The notes: a model not told the origin generated them from the sequence alone. 53,771 nucleotides of DNA from UBA3839 sp963627995 (GCA_963627995.1 CAVGCV010000018.1:1-53771), one strand, 5' to 3'; counted from the stretch's first letter, positions 41,892 to 50,381 are shown. Made by a program: numbers and translations.

Positions 41892-43301
41892 ATGACCAAG
41901 ACTTCCGATTTCAGGCCGATGAGGCGACTTGTCGCCTTTCTTCTGTGGCTGTCGACGGCCCATTCGGCCTTTGCCCAACAGCCGGGGCAGTATGTCGCCA
42001 CCTCCGTGGATGCGCCTTTCCCGATGCCCGCCATCCGGGAATTCGTCTTCCCCGAGAAAGCGTTCGACATCAAGAAGTATGGCGCCGTGCCCAGTGGGAA
42101 GGCCGATAACACCGAGGCGTTCCGAAAGGCCATTGCCGCCTGCCACAGGGCCGGCGGCGGACGGGTGGTTGTCCCTGCCGGCGAATGGCTGACGGGTCCC
42201 ATCCACCTCCGGAGCAATGTCAATCTGCACCTCGCCGAGGGGGCGGTCGTCGTGTTCACCGACAGTCCCGACGCCTATCTGCCTGCGGTCATGACATCGT
42301 GGGAGGGCATGGAGTGCTACAACTATTCGCCCCTCGTCTACGCGTTCGAGTGCGAGAATGTGGCCGTCACGGGCAAGGGCTGCCTGCGCCCCGTGATGGA
42401 CGGGTGGAAAAAGTGGTTCGGCCGTCCGAAGCCGCACATGGACGCTCTGAAGATGCTCTACGCGATGGCTTCGACCGACGTCCCCGTGGAGGAGCGGCAG
42501 ATGGCGAGGGGCGAGAACCACCTGCGTCCGCATCTGCTGCAGTTCAACCGCTGCAGGAACGTGCTGCTCGACGGGTTCCAGATTCGCGAAAGTCCGTTCT
42601 GGACGATACACCTCTACCTGTGTGACGGAGCCGTCGCGCGCAATCTGGATGTGAGGGCGCACGGACACAACAACGACGGCATCGACCTCGAGATGAGCCG
42701 AAACGTGCTGGTCGAGCATTGCGTGTTCGACCAAGGCGACGATGCGGTCGTCATCAAGGCCGGGCGCAACCGCGACGCGTGGCGGCTGAACACCCCTTGC
42801 GAGAACATCGTCGTACGCCATTGCACCATCCTGGAGGGGCACACCATGCTGGGCGTGGGCAGCGAGATATCGGGCGGCGTGCGCAACGTGTACATGCACG
42901 ACTGCGAAGCCCCGAAGTCCGTCCGCCGTTTCTTCTTCATCAAGACCAACCACCGGCGTGGCGGCTTTGTGGAGAACATTTACATGAAGGACGTGAAGTC
43001 GGGGACGACGTCGCGCCTGCTCGAGCTGGACACCGACGTGCTCTACCAGTGGAAGGACATCGTGCCTACCTACGAGCGGCAGATTACGCGCATAGAGAAC
43101 ATCTGCATGGAAAACGTGGCGTGCGGGCAGGCCGATGCCATCTACGAGCTGAAAGGCGACGCCGGGCGTCCCGTCAGGGGGGTCACCCTGCGGAACGTCA
43201 GGGTGGGGGTTGTGAACGAGTTTCTCAACAAGGTGAGCCATGTCGAGAACCTGGTCGTGGACGGCGTAAGCTACGACCGTTGCGCGTGGCTGCGGAAGTA
43301 G
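41892..43301 (+). CDS. secreted GH28 family glycoside hydrolase (polygalacturonase-like)
   Basis: A 469-aa right-handed beta-helix enzyme with a signal peptide (about 1-29, LVAFLLWLSTAHSAFAQ). Catalytic Asp are Asp262 (NNDGID), Asp283 and Asp284 (QGDDAVVIKAG), with His317 (EGHTML) and the GSEISGGV motif, as in GH28 enzymes that cut galacturonan or rhamnogalacturonan in pectin. FDIKKYGAVPSGKADNTEAFRKAI at the N terminus is also typical. Exo- or endo-action and exact substrate cannot be told from sequence. A more internal ATG at 41919 (MRRLVAF) is also a possible start. There is no SusC/SusD pair beside it, so it is an orphan enzyme rather than part of a visible polysaccharide utilisation locus. 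Confidence 0.92.
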   Translation: MTKTSDFRPMRRLVAFLLWLSTAHSAFAQQPGQYVATSVDAPFPMPAIREFVFPEKAFDIKKYGAVPSGKADNTEAFRKAIAACHRAGGGRVVVPAGEWLTGPIHLRSNVNLHLAEGAVVVFTDSPDAYLPAVMTSWEGMECYNYSPLVYAFECENVAVTGKGCLRPVMDGWKKWFGRPKPHMDALKMLYAMASTDVPVEERQMARGENHLRPHLLQFNRCRNVLLDGFQIRESPFWTIHLYLCDGAVARNLDVRAHGHNNDGIDLEMSRNVLVEHCVFDQGDDAVVIKAGRNRDAWRLNTPCENIVVRHCTILEGHTMLGVGSEISGGVRNVYMHDCEAPKSVRRFFFIKTNHRRGGFVENIYMKDVKSGTTSRLLELDTDVLYQWKDIVPTYERQITRIENICMENVACGQADAIYELKGDAGRPVRGVTLRNVRVGVVNEFLNKVSHVENLVVDGVSYDRCAWLRK

Positions 43302-43402
43302 GGCTTCCCGTTAAATTAACCAAAAGGACGTGCGCGGCGTATACTTGACGGCGTGACGCTCCGTTATCTGTTACAGGTTGACGAATAGAAATAGGAAAGC
43401 GA

Positions 43403-44479
43403 ATGAAACTGACGGAAAAAATTGGACAGGTGGTGCGGCTGCTCGTGTGCGTGCTGATGGTGCTGTCCGTTGCCATTGTGCAAACTGGCAAGTGGCTGGG
43501 ACATGACCTTCTGGCAAGCGGCGGCGAAACGGAGGCGGTCGACTCGCTGCGCGTGCTGGCAGACGGGACGGTTGTGGTGAACACGCAGCCGCTGGCTTCC
43601 GATGTGGTGGGCTACGCCGGGACTGTCCCGCTTGAGATTACGGTGAAGAACGGCGTCGTTGCCGACGTGAAGGCTTTGGAGAATGCGGAGACGCCGAACT
43701 TCTTCGAACATGCGTCCGTGCTGCTCGACCAATGGAAAGGAAAGCGCGTGGACGAGGCGATGGCGATGCAGGTGGATGCCGTGTCGGGCGCAACGCTTTC
43801 GTCGCGCGCCATCATCGAGAATGTGCACCGCGGCCTCCGCTGCGTGACGACGAAGCCCGCTGCGTCGCGCTCCGCTGCGGACGAGTGGCTCTCGTGGGAA
43901 AACGCCGCAGGGCTTGTCGTGGTGCTGCTGGCCGCCGTGCTTCCTTTATATATAAAGAGCCGAAAATACCATGTGGCGCAACTCGTGCTCAACGTCGTGG
44001 TGCTGGGCTTTTGGTGCGGCGCGTTCTTGTCGTGGTCGGCGCTCATCGGCTGGCTGTCCGACGGCATGACGGTTGTGGCGACCCTCGTGCCGCTGGTGAT
44101 GCTGGTCACGGCATTCGTCTATCCTCTGTTTGGACGGAAGTCGCACTACTGCACGTTCGTCTGCCCCTTTGGCTCGGCGCAGCAACTGGCGGGCAAGTGT
44201 GTGAAGTACAAGCTGCCGATGGGGACGCGCCTCGTGCGGGGCCTCGATGCGTTCCGCCAGGTGCTTTGGGCGGCGCTCATGCTGTGCCTGTGGGGCGGCG
44301 TGTGGGCCGAGTGGGTGGACTACGAGCCGTTCTCCGCCTTTGTCTTCCAGTCGGCTTCGTGGGTGGTGATTGCCGTGGCGGTGCTGTTCGTGCTGCTGTC
44401 GGTGGTGGTCGTCCGCCCTTACTGCCGTTTTGTCTGCCCCTTGGGCACGTTGTTGAAAATCAGTCAATCCTCAAAATAG
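43403..44479 (+). CDS. membrane FMN-binding / 4Fe-4S electron-transfer protein
   Basis: A 358-aa protein. An N-terminal anchor (LLVCVLMVLSVAIVQ) leads to a periplasmic FMN-binding domain (about 60-145) with the SGAT flavinylation motif, Thr131. Five or so membrane helices follow, with NapH/NosR-like motifs CTFVCPFG (Cys250, Cys254) and CRFVCPLG (Cys341, Cys345). The architecture is that of NosR/RnfG-like electron carriers, here in compact form without a C-terminal ferredoxin domain. It likely passes electrons across or along the membrane. The next gene, a flavoprotein fusion, is 12 bp downstream and is the obvious partner. Confidence 0.85.
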   Translation: MKLTEKIGQVVRLLVCVLMVLSVAIVQTGKWLGHDLLASGGETEAVDSLRVLADGTVVVNTQPLASDVVGYAGTVPLEITVKNGVVADVKALENAETPNFFEHASVLLDQWKGKRVDEAMAMQVDAVSGATLSSRAIIENVHRGLRCVTTKPAASRSAADEWLSWENAAGLVVVLLAAVLPLYIKSRKYHVAQLVLNVVVLGFWCGAFLSWSALIGWLSDGMTVVATLVPLVMLVTAFVYPLFGRKSHYCTFVCPFGSAQQLAGKCVKYKLPMGTRLVRGLDAFRQVLWAALMLCLWGGVWAEWVDYEPFSAFVFQSASWVVIAVAVLFVLLSVVVVRPYCRFVCPLGTLLKISQSSK

Positions 44480-44491
44480 AAGCTACGAATC

Positions 44492-45685
44492 ATGAAAACT
44501 GCAATGCTCCTGAATATTGTGCTTGTGCTGGCACTTGTGGTGGTGTGTGTGAAATTCGTTGCCAATGGCCGGCGTGGCAGCCAGTCGCCGAGTGCGGCGG
44601 TGTATGGGAACATTATGACGCGCAACTCTGTCCGCGCCTACCTGGACAGGGACGTGGAGGACGAGTGCATCGACAGCCTGCTGCACGCCGGCATGGCCGC
44701 GCCGTCGGCGGTCAATCGCCAGCCGTGGCATTTCGTGGTGGTGAAGAATCGCGAGACGCTCGCACGGATGGCCGAACTGACTCCCAATGCCTCCATGGCC
44801 AAGGGCGCGCCGCTGGCCATTGTGGTGTGTGGCGACATGGACAAGTATGCGCCCGACGAAAGCAGGCTGAGGGAGTATTGGGTGCAGGACGCTTCCGCGG
44901 CCACCGAAAACATCCTGCTCCAGGCGCACGCCATGGGGCTGGGTGCGGTGTGGACGGGCACTTATCCGATGGAGGAACGCTGCCAGGCCGTCTCGACACT
45001 GCTGGACTTGCCGCCGAACATTGTGCCGTTCTGCACGATTGTGGTTGGCTATCCTGCCGAAGAGGCCCATCCCAAGGACAAGTGGAAGCCCGAGAATGTG
45101 TCGTTCGAGCGTTTCGGACAGGCGGCAGGCCAGGACAGCGCATCCATCGCGAAGCAGAAGCAAGAGAAGGCGTGGGCGGATTTCAATCCTGCGGAACAGT
45201 TCCAAGGCAATCCTTTTACTTACTTCTCCGGCGACGGACTGCTGCTGGCTGCTGGCGACAGGGACGGATTCAACGAAATGACCATCGGATGGGGCGCGCT
45301 CGGACACATCTGGGAGCCTGGGGCCTCGGTCGTCACGGTATATGTGGCGCCAGGCCGCTATACGCATGGTTTCATGGAGAAAACGAAATACTTCACGGTG
45401 ATGGAGTTCGACGATGCGCACAAAGATGTCCTGGCCTATATGGGCAGCCACAGCGGGCGCGACGGCGACAAGGTGAAGGCGCTCGGGCTGCACACGCTGT
45501 TTACGGAGAACGGAACGCCTTATTTTGACGAGGCGTCGGCCGTGTATGAATGCGAGATGATTTACCACGCGCCGCTCGACCCGAGGGGCTTCGGGGATAT
45601 GCCGCAAGCGTTCTACAAGACTGCCACGGCTGGAATCCACTCCATGTATATGGGCAAGATTGTGAGAGCCATGCGGAAGAAGTGA
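44492..45685 (+). CDS. membrane-anchored nitroreductase - flavin reductase fusion
   Basis: A 397-aa protein. A hydrophobic N-terminal segment (residues 5-24) looks like an uncleaved anchor. Residues about 38-215 form a nitroreductase domain: MTRNSVRAYLDRDVED, HAGMAAPSAVNRQPWHFVVV, ASAATENILLQAHAMGLGAVW. About 225-395 form a second domain with the flavin-reductase-like pattern NPFTYFSGDGLLLAAGDRDG, FNEMTIGWGALGHIWE, YVAPGRYTHGFME and YECEMIYHAPLDPRGF. Both bind FMN. The two activities are usually separate proteins. It follows the membrane FMN/Fe-S protein at 12 bp, suggesting an electron-transfer pair. The physiological acceptor is unknown. Confidence 0.85.
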   Translation: MKTAMLLNIVLVLALVVVCVKFVANGRRGSQSPSAAVYGNIMTRNSVRAYLDRDVEDECIDSLLHAGMAAPSAVNRQPWHFVVVKNRETLARMAELTPNASMAKGAPLAIVVCGDMDKYAPDESRLREYWVQDASAATENILLQAHAMGLGAVWTGTYPMEERCQAVSTLLDLPPNIVPFCTIVVGYPAEEAHPKDKWKPENVSFERFGQAAGQDSASIAKQKQEKAWADFNPAEQFQGNPFTYFSGDGLLLAAGDRDGFNEMTIGWGALGHIWEPGASVVTVYVAPGRYTHGFMEKTKYFTVMEFDDAHKDVLAYMGSHSGRDGDKVKALGLHTLFTENGTPYFDEASAVYECEMIYHAPLDPRGFGDMPQAFYKTATAGIHSMYMGKIVRAMRKK

Positions 45686-45798
45686 ACGGACGCGCACCTC
45701 GTGGCATGAGGCTGGCAGGTACGGCGTCGCGCATGGAGATTGACGAGCCCGTGCTTTGGCTTTCAGCCCGGCTTTTGGCGCGATTCCGGCAAAGGATG

Positions 45799-45830
45799 CT
45801 TGTGCGTGTGGAGGAAAGGGCTTATCTTTG
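45799..45830 (+). promoter_or_regulatory. promoter CTTG-N20-TATCTTTG for serB
   Basis: CTTG at 45799-45802, 20 nt, TATCTTTG at 45823-45830, and the ATG 23 nt further on. Confidence 0.7.
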
Positions 45831-45853
45831 TTCATGGCAAACGACTTGGAAGA

Positions 45854-47080
45854 ATGAAAGAGCAGATATTGGTTCGCATCACGGGCGAGGACCGTCCGGG
45901 GCTGACGGCCTCGGTAATGGGGATTTTGGCAAGGTACGACGCGCAGATTCTGGACATCGGACAGGCCGACATCCATAGTACGCTCTCGTTGGGCATCCTG
46001 ATCAGGATGGATGAAGAAAACTCGGGCCATGTGATGAAAGAACTGTTGTTCAAGGCATCGGAACTGGGCGTGAACATCGGGTTCTATCCTGTCGATGACG
46101 ACGAGTATGAGGAATGGGTGAGCCAGCAGGGGAAGAACCGCTTTATCCTGACCCTGCTGGGACGGCACCTGTCGGCCGGACAGATTGAGGCGGCGACGCG
46201 GGTGATTGCCGAACAGGGGCTGAACATCGACTCCATCCGGCGACTGACGGGGCGGCAATCTGTCCGAACGCCTCAAAAGACAGTGCGGGCGTGCATTGAA
46301 TTCTCGGTGCGCGGCACGCCGCACGACCGCAAGGGCATGCAGGCGGAACTGATGCGGCTGTCGTCGGAAATGGAGATGGACTTCTCGCTGCAGGTGGATA
46401 ACATGTACCGGCGTATGCGTCGGTTGATTTGCTTCGACATGGATTCGACGCTGATTCAGACGGAGGTCATCGACGAACTGGCCATGCGGGCAGGTGTGGG
46501 CGGGCAGGTGCGGGCGATTACGGAACGCGCCATGCGGGGCGAGATAGATTTTCGCGAGAGCTTCACCGAACGCGTGCGTCTGCTCGAGGGACTGGATGTG
46601 GGCGTGATGCGCGAGATAGCCGAAAACCTGCCCATCACGGAGGGGGCCGACCGGCTGATGTATGTGTTGAAGCGCTATGGCCTGAAGATTGCGATTCTGT
46701 CGGGGGGATTCACGTACTTCGGCGAGTTCTTGCAGAAACGGTGGGGCATCGACTATGTGTATGCCAATGAGCTGGAAATAGATGAGGCCGGAAAACTGAC
46801 GGGGCGCTATGTGGGCGAAATCGTGGATGGGCGGCGCAAGGCCGAACTGTTGAAACTGATAGCCCAGGTGGAGAAAGTGGATATCGCGCAGACAATCGCC
46901 GTCGGTGATGGCGCGAACGACCTTCCGATGTTGGGCGAGGCGGGACTTGGCATCGCCTTCCACGCAAAGCCCCGTGTGGCGGCTACGGCGGAGCAATCCA
47001 TCAACACCATCGGCTTGGACGGCGTGCTTTATTTCTTGGGCTTTAAGGATTCGTATCTCGACGAGCGTGGACGGAGTTAG
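45854..47080 (+). CDS. serB: phosphoserine phosphatase SerB with tandem ACT domains
   Basis: A 408-aa enzyme releasing serine from phosphoserine, the last step of serine synthesis. Two ACT domains (about 1-80, ILVRITGEDRPGLTASVMG; about 95-180, RFILTLLGRHLSAGQIEAA) precede a HAD phosphatase: DMDSTLIQTE (Asp195, Asp197), ILSGGFTYFGE (Ser motif II), and GDGANDLPML (motif III). The ACT pair may bind serine or another amino acid for feedback control. The ATG at 45854 begins the first ACT strand; the longer frame to 45740 overlaps the promoter. Monocistronic. Confidence 0.95.
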   Translation: MKEQILVRITGEDRPGLTASVMGILARYDAQILDIGQADIHSTLSLGILIRMDEENSGHVMKELLFKASELGVNIGFYPVDDDEYEEWVSQQGKNRFILTLLGRHLSAGQIEAATRVIAEQGLNIDSIRRLTGRQSVRTPQKTVRACIEFSVRGTPHDRKGMQAELMRLSSEMEMDFSLQVDNMYRRMRRLICFDMDSTLIQTEVIDELAMRAGVGGQVRAITERAMRGEIDFRESFTERVRLLEGLDVGVMREIAENLPITEGADRLMYVLKRYGLKIAILSGGFTYFGEFLQKRWGIDYVYANELEIDEAGKLTGRYVGEIVDGRRKAELLKLIAQVEKVDIAQTIAVGDGANDLPMLGEAGLGIAFHAKPRVAATAEQSINTIGLDGVLYFLGFKDSYLDERGRS

Positions 47081-47226
47081 CGGATAGGGAAAAATTGCCG
47101 ATGCAGGATGGCCGAACGACGGCTTTGCGGCAAGGGCAGGCGGGGACGGCAACCGTCTCCATACAGGCTCTGCTTGCGGAAAAAGTTATAATCTGTCATG
47201 GAATATGCAGAAAAAATGCGAATTGC

Positions 47227-47257
47227 TTTGAAAAGCGCGCTGAAATGTTTATTTTTG
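47227..47257 (+). promoter_or_regulatory. Bacteroidota promoter TTTG-N19-TATTTTTG for the leu cluster
   Basis: TTTG at 47227-47230, 19 nt, TATTTTTG at 47250-47257: near-consensus in both boxes and spacing. Transcription would start near 47264, 25 nt before the leader ORF and about 210 nt before leuA. The segment 47081-47226 upstream holds no gene. Confidence 0.85.
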
Positions 47258-47288
47258 CAGTCGGTTTTGAAAAGATAAGGCAAAAGCA

Positions 47289-47384
47289 ATGCAGCAGACG
47301 GCACTGGACGGACGAATTATTCTGTCGCTACGACTTACGAAGCTCGGAGTGAGGGAGGTGTGTCGCTGTGCGGTCTGCGCATGA
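47289..47384 (+). CDS. candidate leader peptide of the leu cluster (31 aa)
   Basis: This ORF lies in the leuA leader, between the promoter and a terminator. It reads MQQTALDGR, then the branched-chain run IILSLRLTKL (residues 10-19), then GVREV and a Cys-rich end, CRCAVCA. The run holds two Ile and four Leu in ten codons, with the four Leu codons CTG, CTA, CTT and CTC all different, though CTA is otherwise scarce here. Ribosome stalling there when Leu or Ile is short would leave the following segment (47347-47358) free to pair with the terminator. This matches leader peptides of enterobacterial leu/ilv operons in design, not in sequence. The peptide itself is probably non-functional; the three terminal Cys are unexplained. 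Confidence 0.7.
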   Translation: MQQTALDGRIILSLRLTKLGVREVCRCAVCA

Positions 47385-47418
47385 ACTGTTCAATAGAAAA
47401 AGAAAGCCTTTCTCATTC
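47347..47418 (+). promoter_or_regulatory. candidate antiterminator pairing
   Basis: GAGTGAGGGAGG (47347-47358, codons 20-24 of the leader ORF) can form 12 continuous pairs, three of them G-U, with CCTTTCTCATTC (47407-47418), which includes most of the left arm of the downstream terminator. The two structures are therefore mutually exclusive. Confidence 0.6.
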
Positions 47419-47442
47419 CGAGCGATTGAGAGAGGCTTTTTT
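47404..47442 (+). terminator. intrinsic terminator / attenuator before leuA
   Basis: Arms AAGCCTTTCTCA (47404-47415) and TGAGAGAGGCTT (47427-47438) pair with one A-G mismatch, followed by six T (47437-47442). It lies between the leader ORF and the leuA ATG at 47477, where a terminator only makes sense if it is conditional. Confidence 0.85.
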
Positions 47443-47476
47443 GTAGATTGTCAATTATTCAACACAGAGAATCATC

Positions 47477-48970
47477 ATGGATAGATTGTTTGTATTCGAC
47501 ACGACGCTCCGCGATGGCGAGCAGGTGCCGGGCTGCCAGCTGAACACGGTGGAGAAGATTCAAGTGGCCAAGCAGCTGGAGGCACTGGGCGTAGATATTA
47601 TCGAAGCGGGATTTCCCATCTCCTCGCCGGGGGACTTCAATTCGGTCATAGAAATATCAAAAGCCGTGACATGGCCAACGATTTGTGCGCTGACACGTGC
47701 TGTGCAGAAAGATATAGATGTGGCGGCGGAGGCTTTGAAATTTGCGAAGCATAAACGCATCCATACGGGAATCGGCACGAGCGATTCACACATCAAGTAC
47801 AAGTTCAATTCCAATCGTGAGGAAATTATCGAGCGTGCCGTGGCTGCCGTAAAGTACGCAAGGCGGTATGTGGAGGATGTGGAGTTTTATGCGGAGGATG
47901 CCGGACGTACGGAAAACGAGTATTTGGCACGCGTGGTGGAGGCCGTGATTAAGGCTGGTGCGACAGTCGTGAACATTCCCGACACGACAGGCTACTGCCT
48001 GCCGTCGGAGTATGGCGCTAAAATCAAGTATTTGTGCGACCATGTGGCTGGCATCGAACACGCTACGATTTCCACGCATTGCCACAACGACTTGGGCATG
48101 GCTACGGCCAACACGATGAGTGGCGTGCTGAATGGCGCGCGGCAGGTGGAGGTGACCATCAACGGCATTGGTGAACGCGCCGGCAATACTTCGCTGGAGG
48201 AGGTGACGATGATTCTGAAATGCCACAAGACGCTGGGCATCGAGACGAATATCAACACCACGAAAATCTATTCGACCAGCCGTATGGTGAGCAGCTTGAT
48301 GAATATGCCCGTTCAGCCCAACAAGGCGATTGTCGGAAAGAACGCCTTTGCGCATTCCAGCGGCATACACCAGGACGGTGTGCTGAAGAATGTGCAGACT
48401 TACGAAATCATGAATCCGCACGATGTGGGCATCGACGACAATGCGATTGTGCTGACGGCGCGCAGTGGCCGTGCGGCTTTGAAAAACCGTCTGCATGTGC
48501 TTGGCGTGCAGTTGGATGGCGATAAACTGGACAAGATTTACGAAGATTTCCTAAAACTGGCCGACAAGAAGAAGGACATCAACGACGACGACGTGCTGAT
48601 GCTGGCTGGCGCCGACCGTACGATGAACCACCGTATTAAGCTGGAGTATCTGCAAGTGACGAGCGGCGTGGGCGTGAAGTCGGTGGCAAGCATCGGCCTG
48701 AACATCGCGGGTGAGAAGTTCGAGGACTGTGCCAGCGGAAACGGGCCGGTGGACGCTGCCATCAAGGCCTTGAAGAAAATTGTGAACCGTACGATGGTTC
48801 TCAAGGAATTTACCATCCAGGCCATCAGCAAGGGCTCGGACGATGTGGGCAAGGTGCACATGCAGGTGGAGTACGACAACCATACGTATTACGGCTTTGG
48901 CGCGAACACGGATATTGTGGCGGCCAGTGTTGAGGCTTACATAGACTGTATCAATAAATTCAAATTATAA
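47477..48970 (+). CDS. leuA: 2-isopropylmalate synthase LeuA
   Basis: A 497-aa DRE-TIM metallolyase that condenses 2-ketoisovalerate with acetyl-CoA, the committed step of leucine synthesis. FDTTLRDGEQVPGCQLN holds the metal-binding Arg-Asp. STHCHNDLGMATANTMSGVLNGARQVEVTINGIGERAGN is the HxH family signature, followed by HSSGIHQDGVLK. The C-terminal regulatory (leucine-binding) domain occupies about 385-497. leuC begins 10 bp downstream. A conditional terminator and leader ORF upstream suggest attenuation. Codon choice is visibly less GC-rich than that of the paralogue at 51123. Confidence 0.97.
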   Translation: MDRLFVFDTTLRDGEQVPGCQLNTVEKIQVAKQLEALGVDIIEAGFPISSPGDFNSVIEISKAVTWPTICALTRAVQKDIDVAAEALKFAKHKRIHTGIGTSDSHIKYKFNSNREEIIERAVAAVKYARRYVEDVEFYAEDAGRTENEYLARVVEAVIKAGATVVNIPDTTGYCLPSEYGAKIKYLCDHVAGIEHATISTHCHNDLGMATANTMSGVLNGARQVEVTINGIGERAGNTSLEEVTMILKCHKTLGIETNINTTKIYSTSRMVSSLMNMPVQPNKAIVGKNAFAHSSGIHQDGVLKNVQTYEIMNPHDVGIDDNAIVLTARSGRAALKNRLHVLGVQLDGDKLDKIYEDFLKLADKKKDINDDDVLMLAGADRTMNHRIKLEYLQVTSGVGVKSVASIGLNIAGEKFEDCASGNGPVDAAIKALKKIVNRTMVLKEFTIQAISKGSDDVGKVHMQVEYDNHTYYGFGANTDIVAASVEAYIDCINKFKL

Positions 48971-48980
48971 AAGGAAAGAG

Positions 48981-50381
48981 ATGAACACATTGTTTGACAA
49001 GATATGGGATGCCCACGTGGTGCAGAACGTGGAGGATGGCCCTACCCAACTGTATATAGACCGTCTGTATTGCCATGAGGTGACCAGCCCGCAGGCCTTT
49101 GAGGGAATGCGCGAGCGCGGCTTGAAGTGTTTCCGTCCTGACCACATCTTCTGCATGCCCGACCACAACACGCCGACGCACGACCAGGACAAGCCGATCG
49201 CAGACCCCGTGAGCAAGACGCAGGTAGATACGCTGTCGAAGAATGCGGAGGACTTCGGACTGAACCACTTCGGCATGATGAACAAGAAGAACGGCATCAT
49301 CCATGTGGTGGGGCCGGAGCGGGGGCTGTCTCTTCCTGGCATGACGATAGTGTGTGGCGACTCCCACACATCGACGCATGGCGCGATGGGAGCCGTTGCA
49401 TTCGGCATAGGCACGTCGGAGGTAGAGATGGTGATGGCCTCGCAGTGCATCTTGCAGCAGAAGCCAAAGTCCATGCGCATCAATGTGGAGGGACAGCTCG
49501 GATGGGGCGTTACGGCAAAAGACATCGCGCTCTATTTGATGTCGAAACTGACAACAAGCGGAGCGACGGGCTATTTCGTTGAATATGCAGGCCCGACCGT
49601 GAAGAGGCTTAGTATGGAAGGACGGCTTACGCTTTGCAACCTTTCCATCGAAATGGGTGCGCGCGGTGGCTTCATCGCTCCCGACGAGGTGACATTCAAC
49701 TACATCAAGGGGCGGGAATATGCGCCCAAGGGCGAAGACTGGGACAAGGCCGTGGCCTATTGGACAACGCTGAAAAGCGGCGACGACGCTGTGTTCGACA
49801 AGGAACTCACGTTTCATGCCGAGGACATCGAGCCGATGGTTACATACGGCACAAACCCAGGCATGGGCATGGGCATCACGCAGTCCATTCCCGCGCTCGA
49901 CACAATCGACAAGGCCGGCCAGGCTTCATTCAAGAAGTCGCTTGCCTATATGGGCTTTGAGCCAGGGGAAAAGTTGATTGGAAAGAAAATAGACTATGTC
50001 TTCCTCGGGGCATGTACGAATGGCCGCATCGAGGACTTCCGCGCCTTTGCAAGCCTCGTGAAGGGCAGGAAAAAGGCCGCACACGTGACGGCTTGGCTCG
50101 TCCCGGGCTCGTGGCTGGTGGATGAGCAGATCCGTCAGGAGGGGATCGACAAGGTGCTGGAGGCCGCTGGCTTTGAGATTCGCCAGCCGGGCTGTTCCGC
50201 TTGCCTTGCGATGAACGACGACAAGATTCCCGCCGGGAAACTTTCGGTTTCGACGTCTAACCGCAACTTCGAGGGACGGCAGGGGCCTGGGGCGCGGACG
50301 ATTCTTGCATCGCCATTGGTCGCCGCCGCCGCTGCTGTGACGGGCGTTGTGACCGACCCTCGCGAAATCATGAGAAAGTAA
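48981..50381 (+). CDS. leuC: 3-isopropylmalate dehydratase large subunit LeuC
   Basis: A 466-aa aconitase-superfamily protein. With LeuD it isomerises 2- to 3-isopropylmalate. The [4Fe-4S] ligands are Cys345 (GACTNGR) and Cys405 and Cys408 (PGCSACLAMN). DHIFCMPDHNTPTHDQ, VVGPERGLSLPGMTIVCGDSHTSTHGAMGAVAFGIGTSEVEMV-type blocks and SNRNFEGRQGPGARTILASP are characteristic. It is complete and lies between leuA (10 bp) and leuD (55 bp). Oxygen-sensitive Fe-S chemistry suits an anaerobe. Confidence 0.97.
   Translation: MNTLFDKIWDAHVVQNVEDGPTQLYIDRLYCHEVTSPQAFEGMRERGLKCFRPDHIFCMPDHNTPTHDQDKPIADPVSKTQVDTLSKNAEDFGLNHFGMMNKKNGIIHVVGPERGLSLPGMTIVCGDSHTSTHGAMGAVAFGIGTSEVEMVMASQCILQQKPKSMRINVEGQLGWGVTAKDIALYLMSKLTTSGATGYFVEYAGPTVKRLSMEGRLTLCNLSIEMGARGGFIAPDEVTFNYIKGREYAPKGEDWDKAVAYWTTLKSGDDAVFDKELTFHAEDIEPMVTYGTNPGMGMGITQSIPALDTIDKAGQASFKKSLAYMGFEPGEKLIGKKIDYVFLGACTNGRIEDFRAFASLVKGRKKAAHVTAWLVPGSWLVDEQIRQEGIDKVLEAAGFEIRQPGCSACLAMNDDKIPAGKLSVSTSNRNFEGRQGPGARTILASPLVAAAAAVTGVVTDPREIMRK

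Noticed and set aside
44483..47152. 889-codon ORF antisense to the nitroreductase fusion and serB
   Set aside because: It spans two recognised genes and a promoter, and its composition is typical of antisense frames.
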